Assembly: GCF_018860855.1 (NCBI RefSeq)
Contig: NZ_JAHKQE010000019.1
Location: 167,677-231,676, forward strand
From: Amphritea atlantica
GTDB lineage: Bacteria > Pseudomonadota > Gammaproteobacteria > Pseudomonadales > Balneatricaceae
Direction: 5' to 3'
DNA: 64,000 bases
Positions 28,190 through 38,841 of this stretch are shown here, one piece after another (within the stretch, counting starts at the first letter, position 1; every line of letters starts with the position of its first letter). The notes under the pieces are model-generated. The model had not been told where the DNA came from. It ran no database searches and worked only from the letters and a program-made list of their open reading frames with translations. The translations under genes were made by a program, and so were the position numbers.

Positions 28190-29071
<882 letters not shown>

Positions 29072-29110
29072 GCGATTATTCCGCCCCATCAGGGCTGCTC
29101 AGCCAGCAAT

Positions 29111-29140
29111 ATCTCCGGTGTCCGACCCGATACCGGAGAT
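29111..29140 (+). terminator. Hairpin after kdsA
   Basis: Perfect 9-bp stem ATCTCCGGT/ACCGGAGAT with a 12-base loop, 40 bases after kdsA. It lacks a clear T run. Confidence 0.45.
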
Positions 29141-29216
29141 TAAATCGCTATGATGCTTAACTCTTTGTTAGTCATACTCTATTATCGAATAAAACCGCAA
29201 GGATTCTCGATTACGG

Positions 29217-31214
29217 GTGTATGCGATGACGACTTCACAAGAACCGATTTACGACGGACTCAAACCGGATCAAATTATTGGCCCGGATCATCATCAGTTC
29301 AAACTCACAAGCCTGTTACAACCTAACCGGTTTGGCCAGCTCTGGTATGCAGAAGACCTATCGACGAGCCGACAGGTACCTGTGACGCTACAGATATTTG
29401 AGCCCTCGCTGCTCAAATACCAAGGATTTATTGATTCGGCACAAAAACATATCGTTCTCAGCAAAAAGTTCAAACACCCTCATTTAGCAGAATATTACGG
29501 CATGTTTCGGCATAAAGGGGTGCTGCTGTTTTTTGCCATGGAACTGATGGATGGCCTAACGCTGGATAAGCTGATCAATAGTGGCCAAATCAGCAAGCTC
29601 AAAGACAATCAAAAGAAAGGCCTGTTACAGCAACTAGCAACGGCCACTGATAATGCCCACGCCGGAGCTGGACAGGCACACAAAGCCATCTGTCCGGAAT
29701 CAATCTATATCAACAAACAAGGCGGGGTAAAACTGGCCAACTTTGCCTTTGATGAAGCCATGAGAACCACCGGCGAAATGAGCAATACGCCGTCTTCGCA
29801 TTTAGCCTATCAGGCGCCCGAGTCATTTCATCCTGCACCCGTAACGATGCAAGCCGATATTTACTCTTTTGCTTGTATTGCCTATCAACTGCTCAGTGGT
29901 AAAGCCCCCTTTTTGGTAACAGATGATGAATCCACTCGAGTGCGTAAAGAGCTAAAAAAGCCGGCGTCTCTCAATGCTGAACAATGGGCGTTACTTCAAT
30001 CCGGCTTCGCTACCGATCCTGAAGAACGTCCTCATCAAGCCTGTACGCTACTCAAGCAAATGTTCGATGCGGAGGATAAACCAAGCCCACAAGCTGACGA
30101 AGAGATTCCAGAACCTCTGCTTGCACCCGAAGACGGCCAAGGCCGTCGGTGGCGCCTACCCATGACTCGTTGGATAAAATCAGCACTGATCTTTGGTTTT
30201 GGCTTTTTGCTGGGTTTTAGTATTGCCTTCGCTATCGGTCTCCAAAACACCAACGAGGTTGAACTGGCTCTGAGTCAGACCCAAGCAGCGCTACAAAAAG
30301 TTCAAACCGATATCGCCGACCTGCAAACAACACTGCGACTAGAACGTGAGCAACGCACACTTGAAACCGACGCGCTGCAGTCAGAACTGAACCATAAAAT
30401 AGATGAAGTTAACACGCTGCACAAAGACCTCCTCAATGCGAAATTTGCCGACCCGGATAAGTTAACCGTTTTTACCGATCAGCTCGATGATGGCTTTAAA
30501 GGTCCGCAAATGATCATTATGCCCCGTGGTCTTTTTACCATGGGGGATCAAAAACTCGTCGGCGATGATAACGAACTACCCGCACATCAGGTCACCATCA
30601 GTCACCGTTTTGCGCTATCACGTAATGAAGTCACCTTTAACGACTATGATTACTATGCTCGCTCAATGGGCCGCCCCCTACCCGATGATGAGGGCTGGGG
30701 CCGTGGCAATCGCCCTGTCATTAATGTCAGTTGGAAAGATGCCAAAGCCTATGTGCAATGGTTAGCGCTACTAACGGGACAACCCTATCGTCTACCAACA
30801 GAGGCTGAATGGGAGTATGCCGCCCGTGCCGGTACCGACACGAATTACTGGTGGGGCGATCAACTCGAACCCCAACGGGCCGTCTGCGGTGAATGTGGTA
30901 CCGAGTGGGACGGCAAAAAAACCGCACCGGTTGCATCCTTTCCGCCTAATTCATGGGGCATTCATGATATGAACGGTAATGTCGATGAATGGGTTGAGGA
31001 CTGCTATCAAGACTCCTATTTTGGCGCACCGAATGATGGCTCGGCTATGATCGATGGCGATTGTGATTTTCGGGTGATGCGCGGCGGCTCTTGGTTCGAT
31101 ATCGGTAGAGTCATCCGTTCATCGAGTCGCTATCGCTATCTGCCGGACAGCAGCAAAAACAGCTGGGGATTCCGTATAGCACTCGACCTATCCGACAAAA
31201 TCGCTGAGGAATAA
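29217..31214 (+). CDS. Membrane-anchored pseudokinase-FGE (sulfatase-modifying factor) fusion
   Basis: A 665-residue two-domain protein. Residues about 25-290 have a Ser/Thr kinase fold, with QAPESF (APE) and ADIYSFACIAYQLLSGKAPF intact, but the catalytic residues are gone: the VAIK lysine is Gln (VTLQ, residue 59), HRDLKPEN reads HKAICPES, and DFG reads NFA. One membrane helix (321-341) is followed by a coiled coil (about 345-405) and an FGE-sulfatase domain (about 430-660: MPRGLFTMG, LPTEAEWEYAARAG, GNVDEWVED, RVMRGGSWFD, SWGFR). The FGE part would be periplasmic if the kinase part is cytoplasmic. It could be a non-catalytic scaffold; formylglycine activity is not implied. A GTG at 29217 is used; ATG at 29226 is also possible. 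The next gene starts 4 bases after. Confidence 0.85.
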   Translation: MYAMTTSQEPIYDGLKPDQIIGPDHHQFKLTSLLQPNRFGQLWYAEDLSTSRQVPVTLQIFEPSLLKYQGFIDSAQKHIVLSKKFKHPHLAEYYGMFRHKGVLLFFAMELMDGLTLDKLINSGQISKLKDNQKKGLLQQLATATDNAHAGAGQAHKAICPESIYINKQGGVKLANFAFDEAMRTTGEMSNTPSSHLAYQAPESFHPAPVTMQADIYSFACIAYQLLSGKAPFLVTDDESTRVRKELKKPASLNAEQWALLQSGFATDPEERPHQACTLLKQMFDAEDKPSPQADEEIPEPLLAPEDGQGRRWRLPMTRWIKSALIFGFGFLLGFSIAFAIGLQNTNEVELALSQTQAALQKVQTDIADLQTTLRLEREQRTLETDALQSELNHKIDEVNTLHKDLLNAKFADPDKLTVFTDQLDDGFKGPQMIIMPRGLFTMGDQKLVGDDNELPAHQVTISHRFALSRNEVTFNDYDYYARSMGRPLPDDEGWGRGNRPVINVSWKDAKAYVQWLALLTGQPYRLPTEAEWEYAARAGTDTNYWWGDQLEPQRAVCGECGTEWDGKKTAPVASFPPNSWGIHDMNGNVDEWVEDCYQDSYFGAPNDGSAMIDGDCDFRVMRGGSWFDIGRVIRSSSRYRYLPDSSKNSWGFRIALDLSDKIAEE

Positions 31215-31218
31215 ATTA

Positions 31219-32640
31219 ATGTTTAAACCCCTAACACTCGCCCCCCTAGGATTAATCGCCACGTTGGGCCTAGCGACAGTCACTGCGAGCACGCACATTT
31301 ATGCCGCCCCCTTGGCTGTCGATGCAGAGAAACAGCAGGATCTATCCATCACCCTGTATAATCAAAACCTTGGACTGGTCAGAGATGTTCGTGCACTACC
31401 GCGTATTAATCCGGGCCAGACCCTCTACATTCAAGATGTTAGCCATCAGATTATGAGCCAAACCCTGCAGGTCGAAAATGCGGGTAAGATCCTAGAACAA
31501 AACCTCAATAATAATCTGATCTCTGTGCCCGCACTGCTTAATGCCTATAGCGGCAAGATCATTCAACTAGCACGTTTTAACAGTGTGACTGGCAGCGAGA
31601 CAATCACTGAAGCACGCTTACTCAGATCTGACGGTAACCAAGCGCTGATCGAAAAAGATGGCCATATCGAAACGTTACCGGTTAATCAGCAAGGCTGGCG
31701 TTTTATCTTCCCCGCACTGCCTGAAGGAATGCAGGCTAGCCCTAGCTTAGAAATCCGTTCGGCTGGCACCAGTAAAGCGAGTGATGCCGTGCTGACCTAC
31801 CTGACACAAGGGCTCAGTTGGCAAATGGATTATGCCTTGGTACTTAATAGTGCTGGCGACCAGCTTGAACTCGATGGTCTCGCCACCCTCAACAACCATA
31901 CCGGGGTCGATTTTCGCGATGCCAAGGTATTGTTGATGGCCGGTCAAGTCAATCAGACTCAGGCTCCGATGATACGTCAAAAAACCATGGCGCTGATGGC
32001 TGAATCCATGGCGGATAATGGCGCACCTCAAGCCTTTCAAGATTATCAACTATACACCCTGCCACAACGGGCCAGTTTATTGAACGGCCAAACCAAACAG
32101 GTCAGTTTGATCAGTGCCGACAAGGTGAGTGCGACAAAAAGTTACCATTATCAGTTTCAAGTATCACCTTCAATGGATCGCCAAACTTACGCACAGAAAC
32201 CGGAGATACAGATCAGCTTTAGTAATACAAAAAAAGAGGGGCTAGGCTTCCCACTGCCCGCCGGTACGGCCAGAGTCTTCAGCCCAGATAATGATGGCAT
32301 CCGACACTTTATTGGTAGTGCCAGCATACGCAATAGCAGCCAAGGGCAGGATGTTAATCTGCCGATCGGTAAAGCATTCGATCTAACGATTAAACAACAG
32401 CAAACACTGTTTGAAAAAACCTACGATAGCTTCCTGACGGGCTACCAACTGGAACTCAGCAACAGTAGTGATCAGGCTAAACAGATTGAGATCACCGCCA
32501 ACTTCCATAACAACTGGAAAGTCACCGACAGCAACCAACCCTATAACCGAGTCAACGCTAGCCAACTACGTTGGCAGATCGACGTCCCAGCTGATGGGCA
32601 GACATCTCTCATATTCAAAACCGAACTAAAGAAACCCTGA
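31219..32640 (+). CDS. DUF4139 domain-containing secreted protein
   Basis: A 473-residue protein with an N-terminal signal peptide (hydrophobic residues about 8-30, ending AYA-like YAAPLA). The DUF4139 mucoidy-like beta-rich body includes LSWQMDYALVLN and LATLNNHTGVDFRDAKVLLMAGQVN. The function of the family is unknown. It starts 4 bases after the pseudokinase-FGE gene and is surely co-transcribed, so the two products may work together at the cell envelope. No catalytic motif is seen. Confidence 0.85.
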   Translation: MFKPLTLAPLGLIATLGLATVTASTHIYAAPLAVDAEKQQDLSITLYNQNLGLVRDVRALPRINPGQTLYIQDVSHQIMSQTLQVENAGKILEQNLNNNLISVPALLNAYSGKIIQLARFNSVTGSETITEARLLRSDGNQALIEKDGHIETLPVNQQGWRFIFPALPEGMQASPSLEIRSAGTSKASDAVLTYLTQGLSWQMDYALVLNSAGDQLELDGLATLNNHTGVDFRDAKVLLMAGQVNQTQAPMIRQKTMALMAESMADNGAPQAFQDYQLYTLPQRASLLNGQTKQVSLISADKVSATKSYHYQFQVSPSMDRQTYAQKPEIQISFSNTKKEGLGFPLPAGTARVFSPDNDGIRHFIGSASIRNSSQGQDVNLPIGKAFDLTIKQQQTLFEKTYDSFLTGYQLELSNSSDQAKQIEITANFHNNWKVTDSNQPYNRVNASQLRWQIDVPADGQTSLIFKTELKKP

Positions 32641-32716
32641 TTCATCATCAAAGCCTGCGGCTTATCCGGCTAACCGTCGGATAAGCCAACCAATAGATCA
32701 AGCCTAAACGAGATAC

Positions 32717-33190
32717 TTAAACATTTTCGGCCTCTAATTTCGCTAACCAACTCGCTGCGTCAGCGCCTGACTGAGCCTGTTCAAGCTCACCGTTAGTGCA
32801 GATATCTACCATCCGTTTAATCGCCAGTATATGGCCACTCTCAGCCGCCTGACGATAATATTTCACCGCTTTGACAGGATCGGCCGGATAGGTCGAATAA
32901 CCCTCTTCAAACACCTTTCCTAACTGATAGGCCGCTTTGCTATCACCTTTATCAGCAGCCCGTTCAAGATAGATCAGCCCCTGTATCCGATTCGTCATCC
33001 CCTCGCCTCGAAAAAATAACAGGTGACCATACACCGATAGAGCACGCACACTGCCATAATCGGCAGCATAGCGAAACAGCTTCATTACGAGCTGGTGCTT
33101 AGCACGGGAGCCCTTCATAAATGAGAGATGAAACAGGCGGAAAGCAATCCAGCCAAGTAGTGGGGCAATCAGTGTCATCAACAAACGCAT
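32717..33190 (-). CDS. Sel1-repeat protein with N-terminal membrane anchor
   Basis: A 157-residue protein: a hydrophobic N-terminus (MTLIAPLLGWIAFRLF), then two to three Sel1/TPR-like helical repeats (RIQGLIYLERAADKGDSKAA and KAVKYYRQAAESGHILA). Sel1 repeats mediate protein contacts. The function is unknown. It is convergent with the DUF4139 gene and divergent from cysK. Confidence 0.75.
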   Translation of the reverse strand: MRLLMTLIAPLLGWIAFRLFHLSFMKGSRAKHQLVMKLFRYAADYGSVRALSVYGHLLFFRGEGMTNRIQGLIYLERAADKGDSKAAYQLGKVFEEGYSTYPADPVKAVKYYRQAAESGHILAIKRMVDICTNGELEQAQSGADAASWLAKLEAENV

Positions 33191-33573
33191 CTAAATACCT
33201 TCAGCGATAAAAGATAAAACGACACCATATCAGAATTCGCTAATATTTAAACCGATAAAACTTAAGGCTTTATCGCTCAACACTATTCGTTTCACCTGCT
33301 TATAGGCCGCCAACCAAACAATTCATCCACTGATAAAATAAAACCACTATCGATCAATAGCTCGATTCAATAGGCTTAACATCCATGTATTGTTCTACTT
33401 GATATAAGTAAGTTATTGCGTTTAAATCAATGCCAGTTTAGATATAGAAAATCATTTTTTTATATCTTAAAGGAATAAGTTTAAATAGCTTAGTTTCCTC
33501 TTTTAAGTACGGTCGGCAGGCGTCTACTTACAAACGCTTTAGCGGCCGGTTTTTAGTCGTTACTGGTACCCAT
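33191..33573 (+). promoter_or_regulatory. cysK upstream region
   Basis: A 383-base AT-rich gap without a gene. The motif GGAATAAG (33472-33479) also occurs upstream of cysD (6147-6154), so it is a candidate half-site for CysB or another shared sulfur regulator. A GCGGCCGG-type stretch lies about 25 bases before the ATG. No confident -10/-35 pair can be set. Confidence 0.35.
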
Positions 33574-34542
33574 ATGAAAATCTTTGAAGATAATTCCCTG
33601 ACGATCGGTGAAACCCCACTGGTCCACCTAAACCGTTTAGCTCCAGGTAAAAAAATCTACGCAAAAGTGGAAAGCCGTAATCCTGCCGGCTCAATTAAAT
33701 GCCGCATTGGTGCCAACATGATCTGGGCAGCCGAGAAAAATGGTTCGCTCAAACCAGGTATGACACTGGTCGAGCCAACCTCCGGCAATACCGGCATCGC
33801 TTTGGCTTTTGTTGCTGCGTCTCGTGGATATCAACTAACGCTGACCATGCCCTCTTCCATGAGCATTGAAAGACGTAAATTGATGAAAGCACTGGGGGCC
33901 GATATTGTACTGACTGAACCGGCTAAGGGGATGAAAGGTGCTATCGATAAAGCTCAGGAAATTGTCAGCAGCAACCCAGCTCAACACCTGATGTTGCAAC
34001 AGTTTGAAAACCCAGCTAATCCACAGATCCATGAACAGACCACCGGCCCTGAGATCTGGAATGATACTGACGGTCAGGTCGATATTCTAGTCGCTGGCGT
34101 TGGCACAGGCGGAACCATTACCGGAATCTCCCGCTATATTAAACAGCAGCAGGGCAAAGCGATTACCAGTGTGGCAGTCGAACCCACCGCATCGCCCATT
34201 ATTACTCAAGCGATTAACGGCGAAGAACTCAAGCCTGCACCCCATAAAATTCAGGGTATCGGCGCGGGCTTCGTACCTAAAAACCTTGATCTTTCACTCA
34301 TTGATCAGGTTGAGCAGGTTAGCAACGAAGACGCTATCGAAACAGCACGTCAACTCATGCTGAAAGAGGGTATTCTGGCCGGTATCTCTTGCGGTGCAGC
34401 CCTAAGCGCCGCCATCAAGGTATCCGAGCAACCAGGTAATGAAGATAAAATGATCGTGGTTATTTTGCCAGACTCTGGCGAGCGTTACTTATCCACTGTC
34501 TTGTTTGAAGGCAGCTTCAGCGACAATGAAACCGTGCAGTAA
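33574..34542 (+). CDS. cysK: Cysteine synthase A
   Basis: Pyridoxal-phosphate enzyme making cysteine from O-acetylserine and sulfide, the end of the pathway at 0.6-9 kb. The 322-residue protein aligns with E. coli CysK over its full length: the PLP lysine is in [22 protein letters not shown] is the substrate loop, [10 protein letters not shown] binds phosphate, and [12 protein letters not shown] is near the C-terminus. A strong terminator follows at 34558-34584. It is a single-gene unit. Confidence 0.96.
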   Translation: MKIFEDNSLTIGETPLVHLNRLAPGKKIYAKVESRNPAGSIKCRIGANMIWAAEKNGSLKPGMTLVEPTSGNTGIALAFVAASRGYQLTLTMPSSMSIERRKLMKALGADIVLTEPAKGMKGAIDKAQEIVSSNPAQHLMLQQFENPANPQIHEQTTGPEIWNDTDGQVDILVAGVGTGGTITGISRYIKQQQGKAITSVAVEPTASPIITQAINGEELKPAPHKIQGIGAGFVPKNLDLSLIDQVEQVSNEDAIETARQLMLKEGILAGISCGAALSAAIKVSEQPGNEDKMIVVILPDSGERYLSTVLFEGSFSDNETVQ

Positions 34543-34557
34543 CTGAACATCTAATAA

Positions 34558-34584
34558 AAAACCGGGCCAAGCCCGGTTTTTTTT
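34558..34584 (+). terminator. Rho-independent terminator after cysK
   Basis: Ten-bp stem AAAACCGGGC/GCCCGGTTTT with a 3-base loop, followed by a T run. Confidence 0.9.
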
Positions 34585-34635
34585 ATGTTTATCTATTCGC
34601 TTAATTAACCCTTCGGTAGTAAAACAGTATCAACC

Positions 34636-34833
34636 TCAGGATGCCATTTTCCGAATCTCATCATGACTTGGAAAGGTCGCCAGATGATCGACAAAAACCT
34701 GACCATCACTAAGCTTCTTTACTGTATACCAACGCGCCTTTCGTTCATCACCTTCAAAATGCCCATCCACTTCAAAGTTTTCGCCATCAACACCGAGTAC
34801 TGCAATTGTTTTTTGTATCGCCTCTTTTTGCAT
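34636..34833 (-). CDS. Small hypothetical protein (65 aa)
   Basis: A 65-residue acidic/basic mixed protein with a GGAG ribosome site 7 bases before the ATG. It has no membrane segment or cysteine. The pattern FEVDGHFEGDERKARWYTVKKL suggests a small beta-rich fold. I do not recognise the family. It is isolated between cysK and the peroxidase gene. Confidence 0.55.
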   Translation of the reverse strand: MQKEAIQKTIAVLGVDGENFEVDGHFEGDERKARWYTVKKLSDGQVFVDHLATFPSHDEIRKMAS

Positions 34834-35028
34834 AGTTGGCTCCGTCTCTTATTTTGCACTTTACTTTTACAGCCTAATCACTGTGTTCATCTACGTGAAC
34901 TACAACGACTAAACTACCGATTTAAGCTCCAGATCGTCTAGGATATCGCTATCCGATAAGTGTAGTCTATCCAGAATATTTGACAAACTTATGACACTTT
35001 TAAATCTGACCTTTTTAAATATAGGGAC

Positions 35029-35952
35029 TCAAGCCAGTCTTTCCAACCATGCCACTGAAGGAGCAAAGAAAGCCTGACCAGTCAACGCCTGAGTATAATC
35101 TAGCAAATGATCATGATGACCCGCTTCATCTCCCATCACCATACTTTCGAGCATTTTTGTATAAGGCTCAGCCGAGCGACCATAAGCAATAAACATCAAC
35201 CCTCTGCGGGTTAGATCACCATAGGGCATGCTATGACGTAAGATCTCAATAGAGTTACCTTCAGCGTCTTTCAAAGAGGTCCGTTTAGTATGTGCGAAAG
35301 CCGCTTTATCGGCACTTTCATACTCAATATTGTCTTCTTTCGTCCGACCGAAAATATCTTCTTGCTGCTTAACACTGATCTTATTCCAAGCCTCAAGATT
35401 ATGTTCATAACGCTGCAAGTGAATATAACTACCACCGGCGAAGTCAGGATCTTCATCTCCCACCACTGCGACTTGAACTCGGTCATCACCTTCTGGGTTT
35501 TCCGTTCCATCGACGAAGCCAGTCATATCACGCATCTCAAAATAACGAAAACCATGCATCTCTTCGACCAGTGTTGCATCACCGCCCAAACGACGGGTTA
35601 ACATGACACTGGCTTCATAGTTAAGATCATGTCGTTCAGAACGAATATGCAGTAACAGGTCAACCGGTGTGTGGGGAGCATTGACATTCCCGTGACTGAA
35701 TACCGGAAACGCAGCAAGTTCAGCTGGCCGCTGCGCCGGACTTAATTGATCCCAATACTCACTACCAATGGCAACGGTGATATGAAAATCCGCCTCTGGA
35801 TACTGCTGCCTAAACTGAGATTCAGTCGCCGGAATCTGTGCCAAGACCTCGCGTAAATGCATCACGGCATCGGCTGATCGAACCATATTAAGGGTAATAA
35901 ATTGAGCGTCTGTGTTGGCCTCAGCAACAACACCTGACTGAAAGCGGGTCAT
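35029..35952 (-). CDS. DyP-type peroxidase (YfeX-like)
   Basis: A haem peroxidase of about 307 residues. The DyP signature GFVDGTENP with its catalytic Asp is present, and the distal region contains GGSYIHLQRYEHNLEAWN, with the haem-binding His and Arg within the C-terminal half (FAHTKRTSL, RHSMPYGD). YfeX-type members are cytosolic and oxidise porphyrinogens or dye-like substrates. The ATG at 35952 is chosen for its TGGAG ribosome site; the frame to 35964 is less supported. Monocistronic. Confidence 0.9.
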   Translation of the reverse strand: MTRFQSGVVAEANTDAQFITLNMVRSADAVMHLREVLAQIPATESQFRQQYPEADFHITVAIGSEYWDQLSPAQRPAELAAFPVFSHGNVNAPHTPVDLLLHIRSERHDLNYEASVMLTRRLGGDATLVEEMHGFRYFEMRDMTGFVDGTENPEGDDRVQVAVVGDEDPDFAGGSYIHLQRYEHNLEAWNKISVKQQEDIFGRTKEDNIEYESADKAAFAHTKRTSLKDAEGNSIEILRHSMPYGDLTRRGLMFIAYGRSAEPYTKMLESMVMGDEAGHHDHLLDYTQALTGQAFFAPSVAWLERLA

Positions 35953-36119
35953 AACAAACTCCATTGTGGATATAATTTTTCACCAGTATATGAATCTATT
36001 AGCGGAAAGTAAGTATTGCTTTTCAATGAGTCCAATAAAGCACATCGATTGAGCACAAATCCCTCGATGAATCATCGAACACACTTGGTTTTTCAATCAG
36101 ATAGACGGGGTATCAAACT

Positions 36120-36500
36120 TTAGCGGTACAACCGTTCAGCACCATACTGCAACTCTAACGGCAGACGATCTTTCCGAGGCAGCCCCTTAACCACTAAACC
36201 ATAGGAACGGTCGATCATGCGCTGCAACTCACCGGCAGGAATGCTGCCATCGAGCAACACCGTATTCCAATGACGTTTATTCATATGGTAACCCGGCAAA
36301 ACAGCACTAAAGATATCTCTTAACATCTGCGCTTCAGCCGGATCACACTTAAGATTCATGCGCGCGATATCGCCATCCATCGACAGCGTGGCGAACATCT
36401 TATGACGAACTTTCATGACCGCGATATGGGGATAAAAAGGGAAATCCTCCCAAGCCTCGGGACGACTTAACATGTAATGACGAGTAGCCTCATAATCCAT
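36120..36500 (-). CDS. MmcQ/YjbR family protein
   Basis: A 126-residue protein of the MmcQ/YjbR family (a DNA-binding-like cyclic fold; E. coli YjbR). It shows RPEAWEDFPFYPHIAVMKV, KMFATLS, NLKCDPAEAQMLRD and PGYHMNKRHWNTVLLDG. Its function is unknown. It follows the sulfurtransferase gene by 10 bases on the same strand, so the two likely form an operon. Confidence 0.88.
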   Translation of the reverse strand: MDYEATRHYMLSRPEAWEDFPFYPHIAVMKVRHKMFATLSMDGDIARMNLKCDPAEAQMLRDIFSAVLPGYHMNKRHWNTVLLDGSIPAGELQRMIDRSYGLVVKGLPRKDRLPLELQYGAERLYR

Positions 36501-36510
36501 CTAAGCGTTT

Positions 36511-37368
36511 TCAGCGTTGAGGCTCAGCACCGGTTGCCACCGGCCGCTGCGGATCGCGGATCCACTCACTCCAAGAGCCAGGATAAAGCTTCGAGCCATG
36601 CAGCCCAGCATGCTCCATCGCCAATAAGTTATGACAAGCAGTCACCCCAGAGCCACAATAATGAGCAACCTGTTGCGGCTCATAATCACCCATAAAACGC
36701 CGCCACTCCTGCTGCAATACCGCCACCGGCTTAAACAATCCATCGGCAGTAAGGTTCTGTTGCAGGGGTCGATTAAAAGCACCGGGAATATGTCCGGCGA
36801 CCGGATCGATCGGCTCCTGTTCACCACGATAGCGCTCGGCACTACGAGCATCGATCAACAAGCCAGTGGTCGTAAATTCAGCCACCTGTTGCAACGGTAA
36901 AATCATGCTCATGTCAGGCTCGCCGGAGAAATTCCCCGGTACCATCTGCGCAACCTTATCCGTGATGGGATAGTCAGCCGCCAGCCAAGCAGGATAACCA
37001 CCGTCCAACACCGCGACAGCGGTATGTCCAAGCATGCGCAGCAACCACCAAGCCCGCACCGCCATAGCACCACTACAGTCATCATAAACCACTACCTGAG
37101 TAGCAGCACTGATGCCTGATTGAGCCAAGGTTGTCGACAACTGGGTGAAATCAGGCAGCGGGTGACGACCGCTGGTCGACGTTATCGGCGCTGAAAGATC
37201 CGTTTCCATATCGATAAAAACAGCCGTCGGAATATGCCCTTCTCGATAACAGCGTAATCCCTGACCGGGATCCAGCAAATAAGATCGACAATCCAGCACC
37301 ACCGTTTGGGCATCACTATCGTTCAACCGTTCAGCCAACACAGAGGCTGAGATCAAGGTCGTCAACAT
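36511..37368 (-). CDS. sseA: Sulfurtransferase (3-mercaptopyruvate/thiosulfate type)
   Basis: A two-domain rhodanese of about 285 residues. The active-site loop CGSGVTA (Cys238 from this start) has the CG[S/T]GVTA signature of 3-mercaptopyruvate sulfurtransferases rather than the thiosulfate type CRxGxx. The N-terminal inactive domain has VVLDCRSYLL and GHIPTAVFIDME. The start at 37368 has an AAAGGAG ribosome site. The symbol reflects the family and is not certain for this copy. Confidence 0.85.
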   Translation of the reverse strand: MLTTLISASVLAERLNDSDAQTVVLDCRSYLLDPGQGLRCYREGHIPTAVFIDMETDLSAPITSTSGRHPLPDFTQLSTTLAQSGISAATQVVVYDDCSGAMAVRAWWLLRMLGHTAVAVLDGGYPAWLAADYPITDKVAQMVPGNFSGEPDMSMILPLQQVAEFTTTGLLIDARSAERYRGEQEPIDPVAGHIPGAFNRPLQQNLTADGLFKPVAVLQQEWRRFMGDYEPQQVAHYCGSGVTACHNLLAMEHAGLHGSKLYPGSWSEWIRDPQRPVATGAEPQR

Positions 37369-37400
37369 GGCACGTTCTCCTTTCAATCTAACGGGCGTTA

Positions 37401-38684
37401 TTAGCCAAGTAAGCCAGCCAACTCTTCGCGCAACAGGTCCAGCTCATTCTGTGCTTTCTGTTTGGCTTTCTTTTTCAAACCAGCAACCTGCTGTTCTTTT
37501 TCAGCCAGTAGTAAAGCAGCTTCTTGAGCTTTATCGGCAGCGTTGTTAACCCGATCCAGTAACGGTTTGAGTTGCATCAGAATCGCGCGACGACGTCCCT
37601 CTTCAGCACGGGCGATCTGCTCGGCCGATTGCTCTTTCTCTTGCTTAGCCTCCTGTTGAGGATTCGCAGCCCCTTGCCAGTTTAAAGGTCGAATACCGAC
37701 GGCGACACGCGCTTTTTCCAACATTGGCGAAGCAAACTGACGAGCTTTATCGGCGCCTTTCAGTAACTGCTCTTCGACATAACCAAGATCGCCCATAAGA
37801 CGGTTATATTCTTCCCGGGGCTGACTCAGGTAGTTATCCAAATATTCAAACAGCTCTTTTTTGGCATCGCCCCAGCCAATACCATTGTCAAACTTAGTCC
37901 GCATCTGCGCCTGCTCTGCCGGCGATGCAAAGTTGCTATACAGCTGAAAAATAGTGCTGTTATCCGCATCTTTGGGTTCACCAGGTTGAAGCGCATCGGT
38001 TTTGATCTGCTTAATCAATTTATACAGATCATCCGAGGTACTGAATAACGGAATGGTGTTGTCATAACTCTTAGACATCTTGCGGCCATCCAACCCAGGA
38101 ATCAGCTGGGTCTGCTCATCAACCTGAGCTTCCGGCAGGTTAAACAGCGTGCCATAGGTATGGTTAAAACGGCCGGCGATATCTCGCGCCATCTCAATAT
38201 GCTGGATCTGATCTTTACCCACCGGAATAATATCGGCGTTAAACATCAAAATGTCGGCAGCCATCAGAATAGGATAACTAAACAACCCCATGGTGATATC
38301 ATCGTCATCCTGACGCCCAGCTTCACGGTTAGCATCAACAGAGCCTTTGTAAGCGTGTGCTCGGTTCATCAACCCCTTAGAGGTCATGCAGGTGAGAATC
38401 CAAGTCAACTCGGTAATTTCAGGTACATCCGTCTGGCGGTAGAACGTGGCTTTATCGATATCCAAGCCCAATGCTAACCAGGTCGCGGCGATTTCACGGG
38501 TAGAACGAGCAACCCGCTCTGGATCGTGACATTTAATCAGTGCATGAAAATCGGCGAGAAAAAAATAGCTGTTGTTATTGCTATTCAAGCTCGCCTCGAT
38601 AGCGGGCTTAATGGCACCTAGATAGTTACCAATATGTGGAGTACCAGAGGTTGTAATCCCTGTCAGAACGGTCTGTTTGGTCAT
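37401..38684 (-). CDS. trpS: Tryptophan-tRNA ligase with C-terminal extension
   Basis: Charges tRNA-Trp. The class I signatures are clear: GTPHIGNYLGA (HIGH-like) and KMSKSYDN (KMSKS). The protein is 427 residues, about 90 longer than E. coli TrpS. The extra C-terminal part is Lys/Glu/Ala-rich coiled coil (EEGRRRAILMQLKPLLDRV, LLAEKEQQVAGLKKKAK). Similar extended TrpS occurs in Pseudomonas-type bacteria, where it may help tRNA binding. It may be co-transcribed with sseA and MmcQ, about 32 bases downstream. Confidence 0.94.
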   Translation of the reverse strand: MTKQTVLTGITTSGTPHIGNYLGAIKPAIEASLNSNNNSYFFLADFHALIKCHDPERVARSTREIAATWLALGLDIDKATFYRQTDVPEITELTWILTCMTSKGLMNRAHAYKGSVDANREAGRQDDDDITMGLFSYPILMAADILMFNADIIPVGKDQIQHIEMARDIAGRFNHTYGTLFNLPEAQVDEQTQLIPGLDGRKMSKSYDNTIPLFSTSDDLYKLIKQIKTDALQPGEPKDADNSTIFQLYSNFASPAEQAQMRTKFDNGIGWGDAKKELFEYLDNYLSQPREEYNRLMGDLGYVEEQLLKGADKARQFASPMLEKARVAVGIRPLNWQGAANPQQEAKQEKEQSAEQIARAEEGRRRAILMQLKPLLDRVNNAADKAQEAALLLAEKEQQVAGLKKKAKQKAQNELDLLREELAGLLG

Positions 38685-38841
38685 CTGCTTATCTTTTATA
38701 CTGAAGCTAACGAAAATTGCGCTCTATGATACAAGAAAAGTAGCGCTCTAGCCTAGGTAATCGCGGTTGAGATGATCTTGGAGGGTTTTTTCAAACGGTG
38801 ATCGGTGGTACAAATAGCCATCTCTTATGTAAGGAATCACT

